A stretch of DNA of 64,000 nt from Carboxylicivirga sediminis. GTDB taxonomy: Bacteria > Bacteroidota > Bacteroidia > Bacteroidales > Marinilabiliaceae. The notes below the pieces were generated by a model. It saw nothing but the letters and a program-made list of their open reading frames with translations. It did no database searches and was not told the DNA's origin. The translations under genes and the position numbers were made by a program. Of this stretch, positions 51,895 to 61,226 are shown piece after piece (position 1 is the stretch's first letter; the number at the start of each line of letters is the position of its first letter). The DNA is taken from assembly GCF_018156225.1 (NCBI RefSeq), contig NZ_JAGTAR010000004.1, positions 62,001-126,000 on the forward strand, read 5' to 3'.

Positions 51895-52734
51895 TTATTT
51901 TTCGTTAAAGAAATCGATTGCTATTTGATTTACCATTTTAGGTTTCGATCCAAAGACATAATGATTAGTATTTGGCAATATACATAGTTGAGAATTCTCG
52001 ATGTAATTGGATAACTCTACAGCATGTTCATTTTTTATCCCATCTTTATCCCCTTGCATAATCATTGTAGGTATTTTAATTGACTGAACCTTTTTATCTT
52101 CCACATAAACTTTCGTCAGCCACATTTTTTTAGTGTTCTCAAGATAAATATCTGATCTTTCAGGTTCTTCCAGCAATGGTAAAATGTTTTTACTCCACCA
52201 TCCATCCTTATTCTTAGCCCACTCAATCATATCATTTCTCATCCAGTTAATTGAGCCTTCACTAAGTGCATCTAATCGTATATTAGCACCTATAGCAATT
52301 AATTTTCTTACTTTGTCAGGTCGGTCTGCTGCGAGCTGCAGTCCCACTACAGCACCATCACTAAAGCCAAGTATATATAAGCTGTCCAGCTTCAGATAAT
52401 CAATAAACTCTGATATCCTTTCGGTAAGATAGGGATAACTTAAAGAGTCAACATGGCTTGAACGACCATGTCCCGGACTATCTATTGCAATAACTTTAAA
52501 ATGTTCCGAGAAAGTGGGAATTGAATACATGAAGTTCGAGATGGATCCTAATCCACCATGGAGTAACAATAAAGGAGTACCTTGTCCATAAGTCTCATAG
52601 TAAATTTTATTACCATTAATTGTTGCATACTTTCCAATTTCAAGATTTGAACCGTAAATGTTTTCTTTTGTTGATTGACCATAACCGTTTATTAAAGAGA
52701 AGGTCATTAAAAATACTAACAAATAAGTTTTCAT
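51895..52734 (-). CDS. Exported alpha/beta hydrolase
   Basis: A 279-residue serine hydrolase with a signal peptide (about residues 1-19, ending YGQ). The nucleophile elbow is G-F-S-D-G with Ser125; GDKDG near residue 229 provides the acid and NTNHYV His258 the base. LLLHGGLGS near residue 58 is the oxyanion region. Substrate unknown; similar proteins act on esters or lactones. It lies on the opposite strand between the sigma and anti-sigma genes and is visibly A+T-richer than its neighbours (hand count: 30% G+C for 51961-52020 against 47% for 51481-51540), suggesting later insertion. Confidence 0.88.
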   Translation of the reverse strand: MKTYLLVFLMTFSLINGYGQSTKENIYGSNLEIGKYATINGNKIYYETYGQGTPLLLLHGGLGSISNFMYSIPTFSEHFKVIAIDSPGHGRSSHVDSLSYPYLTERISEFIDYLKLDSLYILGFSDGAVVGLQLAADRPDKVRKLIAIGANIRLDALSEGSINWMRNDMIEWAKNKDGWWSKNILPLLEEPERSDIYLENTKKMWLTKVYVEDKKVQSIKIPTMIMQGDKDGIKNEHAVELSNYIENSQLCILPNTNHYVFGSKPKMVNQIAIDFFNEK

Positions 52735-52885
52735 AAGATTGTTTTTAAGTTCATACCTTGCTTATAGATAGCGGCAGTATATCAGTTAGATATAATCGAA
52801 TTTCAAAATTTTATTAAAAAAAATCAAAAAATTCACTGGGGATTTTCATGCTCTTTGCGTCATGTATATGCAAAGCAGATGATGC

Positions 52886-53860
52886 ATGGATAATATTGAA
52901 GAGAAATACAGATTACTGGCCAAACAGTTGAATGGCGAACTGACTGATACTGAGCATGAGTTATTAACTGATGAACTAAAGCAAGATGAAACATTAGTGG
53001 CTAAGCAGCATGTTCTTCAGATGTTCTGGCAAAAGTTTTTTCCAAAGGTCAAATCACAATCACGTGAACGTATCATGACAGATACGATGAAGCGAGTGAT
53101 GGGTGTTAAGGATGTTAAGCGACCTCAAATGACCATTTGGTATAGTGCCGTGGCCATTTTAGTGGTTGCACTGGGCATTTCATTAGCCTGGAATTTGTTG
53201 GTTGATAAGAATAATGAGTTGATACAATATGTGGCTAATGTTGGGGAAATAAAGAAAGTTGTGTTGCCCGATGGAACAAAAGTTGATCTGAATGCCGGCT
53301 CATCGTTGGTAATTCAAAAAGATTTCACGGCAGATAAACGACAGGTTATCCTATCAGGGGAGGGTTACTTCGATGTAGCTAAAGATGCAGACAAACCTTT
53401 CGAGATCACAACATCCCATTTGAAAGTAAGTGTTTTGGGTACCAAGTTTGACCTGAAAGCATATGCTGATGAGGACGAGATAAAGGCAGTGCTGGATGAA
53501 GGAAAAATCCAGTTGGACGGAGAGTTTAACAAGCAACAACCGGTTTTTCTGAAGCCAGGATATGCTGCCACACTGAATAAAAAAACCGGGGAACTACAGA
53601 TACAACCTCACAAGCAGCAAATTGCGGAGCAGTGGCGCGATGGTAAACTGGTGTTTTACAATCATACGATGGCTGAAATTGTCCGTATACTGGAGCGACG
53701 ATTCAATGCCAGGATTATTATTCTTAATGATGAGGTAAAAGCATATCGTTTTTCAGGTGATTTCAGTAATGCCAATCTGTTTGAGCTCTTAGGATTCCTA
53801 TCGGCAGCCAGACCATTTACTTTTGAAACATCTGGAGAATATATTGTGATATCGAAATAA
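52886..53860 (+). CDS. FecR family anti-sigma factor
   Basis: Inner-membrane anti-sigma factor, 324 residues. The cytoplasmic N-terminus (1-84) binds the sigma factor; a single membrane helix lies at about residues 87-108 (WYSAVAILVVALGISLAW); the periplasmic FecR domain follows (VANVGEIKKVVLPDGTKVDLNAGS, GEGYFDVAKDADKPFEI), and the C-terminal domain DUF4974-like (HTMAEIVRILERRFNARI, ending FTFETSGEYIVISK). It receives the signal from the STN domain of the SusC protein encoded next. The usual partner, the sigma gene, is upstream of the opposite-strand hydrolase. Confidence 0.93.
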   Translation: MDNIEEKYRLLAKQLNGELTDTEHELLTDELKQDETLVAKQHVLQMFWQKFFPKVKSQSRERIMTDTMKRVMGVKDVKRPQMTIWYSAVAILVVALGISLAWNLLVDKNNELIQYVANVGEIKKVVLPDGTKVDLNAGSSLVIQKDFTADKRQVILSGEGYFDVAKDADKPFEITTSHLKVSVLGTKFDLKAYADEDEIKAVLDEGKIQLDGEFNKQQPVFLKPGYAATLNKKTGELQIQPHKQQIAEQWRDGKLVFYNHTMAEIVRILERRFNARIIILNDEVKAYRFSGDFSNANLFELLGFLSAARPFTFETSGEYIVISK

Positions 53861-53898
53861 TACAATAAAAATCAGCAGCAATGTAAAGACAAATAAAA

Positions 53899-53920
53899 AG
53901 GAGATGCGCCAACATCTCCT
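53899..53920 (+). other. Hairpin in the FecR-SusC spacer
   Basis: AGGAGATG / CATCTCCT (53899-53906 with 53913-53920), perfect 8 bp around a 6-base loop, without a T run. It lies 39 bases after the FecR stop and may define the 5' or 3' end of a transcript. Confidence 0.5.
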
Positions 53921-53970
53921 CAAAAATTAGATTTCAATTTTTTTGTTTAACACGTAAACAGTTCAAATTT

Positions 53971-56900
53971 ATGAAAAAAAAACCGTTCCGGGAAGGATTG
54001 TGTTTAGACAATTCCTACGGTAAATTGTGGAAAGTCATGAGATTGACATTAGGATTAATCATCTTTTTCAGCCTTCAGGTTTCGGCTCTTACCGAGGCGC
54101 AATCGCAGAAGGTAAACGTTAAGCTTAACAATGCAAGCCTCAAGGAAGCATTGGAGGTTTTGAAAACTCAAAGCGATCTTAACTTTATTTATAACAATGA
54201 CTTGGTTAATGATAACAGCCAGGTTACTATTAATGCCACTAATAAAGAAATTTCTGAAGTGCTTCAGATATTACTAAATCAAAAGGGGCTTGATTACCGA
54301 ATCGTTGACAATAATGTTATTATTTATCCTGTTAGTGCTTCAGCTAATCAGGGACAGGACAATACCGGGCAGATGGCTCAACAGCAATTGGTGGTGTCGG
54401 GTCTGGTAACTGATGATACGGGTGAACCGTTACCTGGGGTAAACGTGTTCGAAAAAGCTAATTCAGCAAACGGTGTTATTACCGGTGTAGATGGCACCTA
54501 TAAGATTGAGGTAGGCTCAGAGGATGCGGTTCTGACTTTCTCATTTATTGGCTTTCAGGCTCAGGATGTGAATGTGGCTGGTCGTCCTTCTATCGATATT
54601 ACTTTAGTTGAAGAGTCTATTGGTTTGCAGGAAGTGGTAGCTGTGGGATACGGTATCCAGAAGAAGACTGAGGTAACCAGCTCAATTGCTAAAGTAACAG
54701 CTGATAACTTCAATAAAGGATTTGCAACCAACGCTTTGCAGTCAATTGAAGGTAAAGTAGCCGGATTACAGATTGTTCGTACAGCAGGTACTGATCCAAA
54801 TGCGTCTCCCCGAGTACGTTTGCGTGGTACTTCTTCGTTAAATGCAACATCCGATCCGTTGATTATTATCGATGGAATCACGGGCGGTGATATTAGCTCA
54901 GTAGCCCCGGAAGATATTGAAAGCATGGATGTACTCCGCGATGGATCGGCAGCTGCCATTTATGGTACACGCGGAACCAATGGGGTTATCATCATCACTA
55001 CCAAGAAGGGTGCAACAGGTGATTTAAAAGTTGAGTATTCAGGCTATGTATCTACAGAAGATGCAGTGGCTTTACCAAATGTACTATCTGCTGATGAATA
55101 CCGTGCTTACGGTGATGCTACCGGTATTAATTATGTTGATGGCGGTGCCAATACCAATTGGTCTGAAGAGATCATCCGTAAGAATGTGTCACATGTTCAC
55201 AACGTTTCATTCTCAGGTGGTAACCAGAAATTGAGCTACCGTGCTTCTGTCAATTACCGTAACCTTGAAGGTATCGTTATTAATACGGGTCAGGAATATC
55301 TGAACGGTCGTATTAATCTGACTCATAAAGGCTATGATGATCGTTTGAAAGTACAGTTGAACATGTCATCAACTATTATTGATAAGGATTATACTTCCTA
55401 TTCGGCTTTCGATATGGCGGCTATTCTTAATCCTACTCAGCCTGTTAAAAATAGCGATGGTACTTATTGGCAACCAAGTGGCTATGGTGAGTTCAACCCG
55501 GTTGCCAGTCTGGAGCAGGAGCGTCGTGGTGGAAAAGAGAAAAATAGCCAGATGAGCTTAAGAGCCGATTTTGAAGTGTTTGATAATTTCACTTTGAGTG
55601 GTTTTGGTGCCATTGACGTACGTGATTTGCTGGAGCATGAATACGATGAGATTGGTTCACGCAGTTCAGAAACAGGAGGTTACCTGGGGCGAGCCAAGCA
55701 AAAGACATGGCACAACTATAAAAAGATGTTTGAAGGTACAGCCAACTACAAAAAAGTAATTAACAGTCATGTGTTAACCTTGTTAGGTGGTTATAGCTAT
55801 GAGGGACGCTCATACGAAGAGTTTTGGGCTGAGAATAAAGACTTTATCAGCGATGCGCAGAAGTACCATGATTTAAGTGCTGGTAGTGGCCTGGCTGACG
55901 GTCGTGCAGCAATGGACAGCTACAAACAAACTGAAAAACTGATTGCTTTCTTTGGTCGATTCACCTACTCTTATGAGAGTAAGTACCTGTTTTCAGCCAC
56001 AGTGCGTCGCGAAGGTTCTTCTAAGTTTGGTGAAAACAACAAATGGGCAACATTCCCGGCTGTTTCTGCCGGTTGGCGTATTGTTGAGGAAGATTTCCTG
56101 AGCGATACAGATTGGCTGAATGAGTTAAAATTAAGAGTAGGCTATGGCGTTACAGGTAACATTGTTGGCAGCCCCTACCTGTCTATTCCACGAATGGGTG
56201 CAGGCGGTTTATATGTGCTGAACGGTCAGTATATTAAATCATACGGGTCAACGACCAACCCTAACCCATACCTGAAGTGGGAAACCAAAAAAGAAACTAA
56301 CATTGGTGTTGATTATGGGTTTTTCAATAACCGTTTAAGTGGTTCGGTTGATGTATATCAGCGTAAAACAAGCGATTTGTTATGGAATCTTGTAGCACAG
56401 GTACCACCAATGATTCATAACGAAGTACTTTCAAACATTGGTGAGATCAATAACCAGGGTGTTGAATTGGCTTTGAACACTAAAATTTTAAATAATGGTG
56501 TTTGGAATGTTGGCTTAGACGCTACTTTCTCGTACAATAAAAATAAGTTGGTGAGCTTGTCTGATGATACTTTCCAGTTCCAGGCGGTTAACTACGAAGA
56601 TCTGCCTGCTCCTGGTCAGCTGGGGACTATTTTCCGTTACGAAGAAGGCCATCCAATCGGTTCATTCTATGGCTACAAGTATAAGGGTCTCACAGAAAAC
56701 GGGGAATGGATTTTTGAGGATTTTGATGGCGAAGAAGGCATTACCGATGCTGACCGTACCTTTTTAGGTAATGGTAATCCCAAAATCAATCTGTCTTTTA
56801 GTCCGTATGTAAACGTTAAAGGCGTAGATTTCTCAATGAACTTCAGAGGGGCCTTTGGTTTTGACATCCTGAATGTGAATAAGATGTACTATGGCAATCC

Positions 56901-57219
56901 GCTTTGGTACCCGGGTAACATGTTACGTTCAGCAAGTAGTTCACCGGTTAATGCCGATCCTCAATACTCCGATTATTACCTCGAGAAAGGTGATTTCCTG
57001 AAACTGGACAATATTACATTAGGATATACTTTACCTAAAAAATGGTTATTCGGTTTGGATTATACACGCGTATATTTTTCCGCACTGAATGTGGCCACCT
57101 TCACAAACTATTCAGGATTGGATCCTGAGTTGGAGCTGGGTGCCAGAGCCGGTGTTGATCAGCGTGGTTTCTATCCTCGTACAACAACATATACTTTAGG
57201 TTTAAACGTTAAATTCTAA
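53971..57219 (+). CDS. SusC/RagA family TonB-dependent outer membrane transporter with STN domain
   Basis: Outer-membrane importer of oligosaccharides, 1082 residues. Order of parts: signal sequence with a long N-region (about 1-45), STN signalling domain (about 48-120, VNVKLNNASLKEALEVL, then IVDNNVIIYPVS), carboxypeptidase-regulatory-like domain (132-215, VSGLVTDDTGEPLPGVNVF), plug (from VGYGIQKKTEVTSSI, ending in SusC signature YGTRGTNGVIIITTKKG), and the beta barrel to the C-terminal YTLGLNVKF. The STN domain links it to FecR and the ECF sigma factor. SusD follows after 11 bases. Confidence 0.96.
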   Translation: MKKKPFREGLCLDNSYGKLWKVMRLTLGLIIFFSLQVSALTEAQSQKVNVKLNNASLKEALEVLKTQSDLNFIYNNDLVNDNSQVTINATNKEISEVLQILLNQKGLDYRIVDNNVIIYPVSASANQGQDNTGQMAQQQLVVSGLVTDDTGEPLPGVNVFEKANSANGVITGVDGTYKIEVGSEDAVLTFSFIGFQAQDVNVAGRPSIDITLVEESIGLQEVVAVGYGIQKKTEVTSSIAKVTADNFNKGFATNALQSIEGKVAGLQIVRTAGTDPNASPRVRLRGTSSLNATSDPLIIIDGITGGDISSVAPEDIESMDVLRDGSAAAIYGTRGTNGVIIITTKKGATGDLKVEYSGYVSTEDAVALPNVLSADEYRAYGDATGINYVDGGANTNWSEEIIRKNVSHVHNVSFSGGNQKLSYRASVNYRNLEGIVINTGQEYLNGRINLTHKGYDDRLKVQLNMSSTIIDKDYTSYSAFDMAAILNPTQPVKNSDGTYWQPSGYGEFNPVASLEQERRGGKEKNSQMSLRADFEVFDNFTLSGFGAIDVRDLLEHEYDEIGSRSSETGGYLGRAKQKTWHNYKKMFEGTANYKKVINSHVLTLLGGYSYEGRSYEEFWAENKDFISDAQKYHDLSAGSGLADGRAAMDSYKQTEKLIAFFGRFTYSYESKYLFSATVRREGSSKFGENNKWATFPAVSAGWRIVEEDFLSDTDWLNELKLRVGYGVTGNIVGSPYLSIPRMGAGGLYVLNGQYIKSYGSTTNPNPYLKWETKKETNIGVDYGFFNNRLSGSVDVYQRKTSDLLWNLVAQVPPMIHNEVLSNIGEINNQGVELALNTKILNNGVWNVGLDATFSYNKNKLVSLSDDTFQFQAVNYEDLPAPGQLGTIFRYEEGHPIGSFYGYKYKGLTENGEWIFEDFDGEEGITDADRTFLGNGNPKINLSFSPYVNVKGVDFSMNFRGAFGFDILNVNKMYYGNPLWYPGNMLRSASSSPVNADPQYSDYYLEKGDFLKLDNITLGYTLPKKWLFGLDYTRVYFSALNVATFTNYSGLDPELELGARAGVDQRGFYPRTTTYTLGLNVKF

Positions 57220-57230
57220 AAATCAAATCG

Positions 57231-58730
57231 ATGAAAACGAATAGATTATATAATTCATTTACAGCATTACTCATCCTGATAGGTTTGGCTGCCTGTACCA
57301 ACCTGGATGAGAAGGTGTACTCTGAAACCACCACTAAAACATTCTACAGTTCTGCAGAAGAGGTGACAGCTAATTACCTGAAGCCCTACACGCGTTTGTA
57401 TGTTACCTCGTCACTGGCACACTGGATTTGCGGAGAGTTAAGCTCGGACTGTGCGGCATGGACTCAAAAAGGAAAACACGGGTACGATGGCGGTAAGTGG
57501 CAGCAATTGCACTACCACACCTGGACCCCGGAGCACCATGAGATTAAAGGTGCCTGGAATAACACTTATCAGGCCATTGGATATTGTAATGAATTCCTGA
57601 ATAACATTGAGAGTGTGGATGTATCGAATATGAACCTGCCTGTTTCCATTGAACAGATGAAGGCTGAGATGCGTGCTCTGCGTGCTTATCATTACTACTT
57701 GTTAGTGGATAATTTTCGTGATGTGCCGGTAGTGACAAAGGTGGGAGAACCACGTTCACCAGAACCATTGGCCGCCGCCGATGTGATTCAGTTTATTGAA
57801 GACGAAATAGCTGCAGTCATTAATGATTTACCGGTTAAAGGCGATGCTTCAGCTTATGGACATTTTACAAAAGCGGCGGCTCACATGCTATTGGCAAAAG
57901 TATATTTGAATAGCGAAGTGTATACCGGAACCGCCCGTTGGCAGGACTGTATCAACGAAGTGGATAAAATTCAGGGCTATACAATGGTGGCAGACTGGAA
58001 GGAGCCTTTCAAAGCCAGAAATGAAAACTGTGACGAAAATATCTTTGTTATTCCTTTCGAAGAAAGTAAGATTACCGGCTTTTATCATCATGCATTTATG
58101 ATGCATTATAGTCATCAGCATGGATTTAATCTGCAATACATGCCCTGGAATGGTATTGTAGTACAACCAGATCACTATCGTTCATTTGATGCAGCCGATA
58201 CACGCCTTGAGCAATTCCTTGTCGGACCACAGTTTGATCAGGATGGTAACCCATTATTGGGTGTTGAGGAAGCCAAAGATGAACCATTGGTACTGACTGT
58301 TGACATTACCAGTATGACCAATTCACGTGAGGATGAAGGTGCCCGAAGTGTGAAGTATGAGGTAGTTGTTGGCGAAGCTTGGGAGCTCAATAACGACTAT
58401 GTTATCTGGCGATACACCGATGCGCTGATGATGAAAGCAGAAGCTTTAGTAAGACTTAGTAAGGCTGCAGATGCTTTGCCAATTGTAAATGACGTACGAG
58501 AGCGTGCGTTTGGCAATGCCGATCATAACTATAACGAAGCTACTTTAACTTTGGATGAGTTCCTGGCTGAAAGAGGACGTGAGTTTTCGTTCGAAGGACA
58601 CCGTCGTCAGGATTTAGTGCGCTTTGGTAAGTTTGGTGAAGCCTGGTGGGATAAAAAGCCAACAGCAGGCAAAGAGGTATTCCCCTATCCTTTAACAGCT
58701 ACCGATAATAACCCTAACTTATCCAACTAG
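57231..58730 (+). CDS. SusD/RagB family surface glycan-binding lipoprotein
   Basis: Cell-surface lipoprotein that closes over the SusC barrel and binds glycan. Lipobox G-L-A-A-C with Cys22. The four TPR-like helical pairs are represented by WNNTYQAIGYCNEFLNNIE, EMRALRAYHYYLLVDNFRDVP and FTKAAAHMLLAKVYLN; the C-terminal signature is FLAERGREFSFEGHRRQDLVRFG. At 499 residues it is of normal size. It forms a pair with the preceding SusC. The glycan cannot be named from the sequence; the GH92 genes that follow suggest mannosides. Confidence 0.96.
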   Translation: MKTNRLYNSFTALLILIGLAACTNLDEKVYSETTTKTFYSSAEEVTANYLKPYTRLYVTSSLAHWICGELSSDCAAWTQKGKHGYDGGKWQQLHYHTWTPEHHEIKGAWNNTYQAIGYCNEFLNNIESVDVSNMNLPVSIEQMKAEMRALRAYHYYLLVDNFRDVPVVTKVGEPRSPEPLAAADVIQFIEDEIAAVINDLPVKGDASAYGHFTKAAAHMLLAKVYLNSEVYTGTARWQDCINEVDKIQGYTMVADWKEPFKARNENCDENIFVIPFEESKITGFYHHAFMMHYSHQHGFNLQYMPWNGIVVQPDHYRSFDAADTRLEQFLVGPQFDQDGNPLLGVEEAKDEPLVLTVDITSMTNSREDEGARSVKYEVVVGEAWELNNDYVIWRYTDALMMKAEALVRLSKAADALPIVNDVRERAFGNADHNYNEATLTLDEFLAERGREFSFEGHRRQDLVRFGKFGEAWWDKKPTAGKEVFPYPLTATDNNPNLSN

Positions 58731-58764
58731 TTGTTTAAAAAGTGAGGTTTTAAGAATGCTTCTT

Positions 58765-58825
58765 CCGGCTGTGTCTGATTTCAATATGCGTTTCAGATAA
58801 TTATCAGGCACAGTCGGAATTTTTC
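58765..58825 (+). terminator. Large hairpin between susD-like gene and the first GH92 gene
   Basis: CCGGCTGTGTCTGAT (58765-58779) pairs with ATCAGGCACAGTCGG (58803-58817), 13 of 15 positions plus one G-U pair. AATTTTTC follows. It probably ends part of the SusCD transcript, lowering the level of the enzyme genes, or protects its 3' end. Confidence 0.65.
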
Positions 58826-58850
58826 AAATAGTTTATTTAACAGACTGCTG

Positions 58851-61163
58851 ATGACATATTTTAAACTGATTACTCTTCTAAGTCTTTATATACTTGTTGC
58901 ATGCGCTCCAAATGCCAGGCAGGAGCAGACAACACAAAAGGATTACACCCAATTTGTTAAGCCTTTGGTTGGCACGCTTGGCGAGGGCAATACCTATCCG
59001 GGTGCACAGGTACCTTTTGGAATGGTACAGCTTAGTCCGGATACTGAAAAGTGGCAATGGGGTGCTGCCTCAGGCTACGAATATTCAGATAGTACCATCT
59101 ATGGCTTCTCAATGACGCACTTACATGGAACAGGTATACCTGATATGGGCGATATTTTATTTATGCCAACTGTAGGACAAACGCATATCCGCCCTGGTAA
59201 AAAGGATTTTTCAGAGCCTGGCTATCTGTCTAAGTTTTCGCATGAGAATGAAACGGCAGAGGTTGGTTATTACTCGGTTGTGTTAGATGATTACAACATC
59301 AAAACAGAGCTGACATCGACCAATCGTGCAGGTATGATGCGTTATACCTTTCCGGCTTCGGACAGTGCGCATGTGGTGCTGGATTTGAGTCATGTATTGC
59401 GTTTTGATGTGGTTTGGTCCAATGTGCAGGTGATCAATGAAACCACCATTGCCGGTATGCACCAGGTAAAAGGTTGGGCCAAGGAGCGCTATGTTTATTT
59501 CACGGCCGAATTCTCACGTCCGTTTGATGCTGCGCGCATCTTTTCAGGAGGAAAAGAAGTAAAGTACGATTCGTACAAAACGTATCGTTTCCGAAGCAGT
59601 AAAGAAGCAGCCGGACCGGATATTCAGTTGGTGGCCGATTACCAGACAAGCGAAGCAGAGCAATTGAGCGTGAAGGTGGGTATTTCGCCTATTAGTACGG
59701 CCAATGCCATGAAAAACCTAAAGGCGGAAATGCCTGACTGGGATTTCGAGAAATATGTGTCAGTAAGTAAGAATTTGTGGAATAAGGAGTTGGCAAAGTT
59801 TGAAGTGGAAGGCACGCAAAACCAGAAGGAAACGTTCTACACCGCGGCGTACCATGCGTTTATGTCGCCTACAACCTATTTCGATGTGGACCGCAACTAT
59901 CGTGGGCTTGACCAGAATATCCACGAGTGTAAGGATTTCGATAATTACACAGTGTTTTCATTGTGGGATACTTATCGCGCCACGCATCCTTTGTTCTGTT
60001 TGACACAGGCTGACCGGAATGCGAACATGATTAATGCCATGTTGGCGCATTATCAGCAAAGTCCTGATAAGCTCTTGCCAATCTGGTCGTTCTGGAATAA
60101 CGAAACCTGGTGTATGATTGGTTATCACGCCGTACCGGTGATTGTTGACGCGTATTTCAAAGGTGTTCAGGGAGTGGATTGGGAACTGGCTTACGAAGCT
60201 TGTGTGAACTCCGCCACGCATCCTGAGTACGATGCAACGGCAGAGTATGAGCAGTTGGGTTATGTACCTTACGATTTGGAGAACGAGTCGGTTTCTAAAA
60301 CATTAGAGTACGCCTACGATGATTATTGCATTGCTCGTTTTGCCAAGGCTTTGGGTGAAGAGGCTGATTACAAACGTTTTAGTAAACGTGCTTTGGCTTA
60401 TAAGAATCTGTTCGATAAGGAAATTGGCTGGATGCGCCCAAAAGACAGCAAAGGGCAATGGATGGCTGATTTCGATACCCATCACTTTGAGCACTTGGGG
60501 GCATTTACCGAAGGTACTACCTGGCAATACACCTGGACCGTTCCGCATGATGTAAAAGGATTGGTAGAACTGTATGGCAGCAAAGAGACGATGGCTAATA
60601 AGCTGGATTCTGTATTTGCTTATAGCAGCGGTAAAGATTACAAAGGCGTGGATGATATTCACGGACGTATTGGCGAGTACTGGCACGGTAATGAGCCAAG
60701 TCACCATGTAACGCATTTGTATGCCTATGTTGGTCAACCATGGAAAACGCAGCAGTTAACCCGTCACATTATCGATACCCAATATGGCAATGAGCCTGGC
60801 TCGCTGTGTGGTAATGACGATTGCGGACAAATGAGTGCCTGGTACATCTTTAATGCGATGGGCTTCTATCCGGTTTGTCCGGGTAGCGATGAGTATGTAA
60901 TTACTTCTCCGGCAATACCTTCTGTAACAATGACCTTGAGTAACGGCAACAAATTAGTTATTGATACTGAAAATTATTCTGATAAGAATGTTTATGTTCA
61001 ATCGGTGATGATAAATGGTGTGGAATGGAATAAAAGCTGGTTCTCTTTCAATGATATCAAAGAGGGCGGACATATCCATTTTGTATTGGGTGATACACCA
61101 AACAAAGAGTGGGCTTCTGCGGAAGAACATTATCCACCATCCATGTCAACTAGCAAGCTTTAA
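58851..61163 (+). CDS. GH92 family glycosyl hydrolase (alpha-mannosidase), lipoprotein
   Basis: Exo-acting calcium-dependent alpha-mannosidase family, 770 residues. Lipobox L-V-A-C with Cys18, so surface or periplasmic lipid anchored. N-terminal beta domain (VKPLVGTLGEGNTYPGAQVPFGM, then THLHGTGIPDMGDI), (alpha/alpha)6 barrel from about residue 300 (FSLWDTYRATHPLFC, IWSFWNNETWCMIGYHAVPV). Family catalytic motifs: HGNEPSHHV, with the Glu that acts as acid, and GNDDCGQMSAWYIF, with the acidic pair proposed as base. Linkage (1,2, 1,3 or other) cannot be predicted. The next gene encodes a second GH92. Confidence 0.95.
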   Translation: MTYFKLITLLSLYILVACAPNARQEQTTQKDYTQFVKPLVGTLGEGNTYPGAQVPFGMVQLSPDTEKWQWGAASGYEYSDSTIYGFSMTHLHGTGIPDMGDILFMPTVGQTHIRPGKKDFSEPGYLSKFSHENETAEVGYYSVVLDDYNIKTELTSTNRAGMMRYTFPASDSAHVVLDLSHVLRFDVVWSNVQVINETTIAGMHQVKGWAKERYVYFTAEFSRPFDAARIFSGGKEVKYDSYKTYRFRSSKEAAGPDIQLVADYQTSEAEQLSVKVGISPISTANAMKNLKAEMPDWDFEKYVSVSKNLWNKELAKFEVEGTQNQKETFYTAAYHAFMSPTTYFDVDRNYRGLDQNIHECKDFDNYTVFSLWDTYRATHPLFCLTQADRNANMINAMLAHYQQSPDKLLPIWSFWNNETWCMIGYHAVPVIVDAYFKGVQGVDWELAYEACVNSATHPEYDATAEYEQLGYVPYDLENESVSKTLEYAYDDYCIARFAKALGEEADYKRFSKRALAYKNLFDKEIGWMRPKDSKGQWMADFDTHHFEHLGAFTEGTTWQYTWTVPHDVKGLVELYGSKETMANKLDSVFAYSSGKDYKGVDDIHGRIGEYWHGNEPSHHVTHLYAYVGQPWKTQQLTRHIIDTQYGNEPGSLCGNDDCGQMSAWYIFNAMGFYPVCPGSDEYVITSPAIPSVTMTLSNGNKLVIDTENYSDKNVYVQSVMINGVEWNKSWFSFNDIKEGGHIHFVLGDTPNKEWASAEEHYPPSMSTSKL

Positions 61164-61226
61164 TTTTCGTCAGGAACTCAATGTGTTGCACACATTACTC
61201 TGGCAATGTTCTGAAATACAACGATT

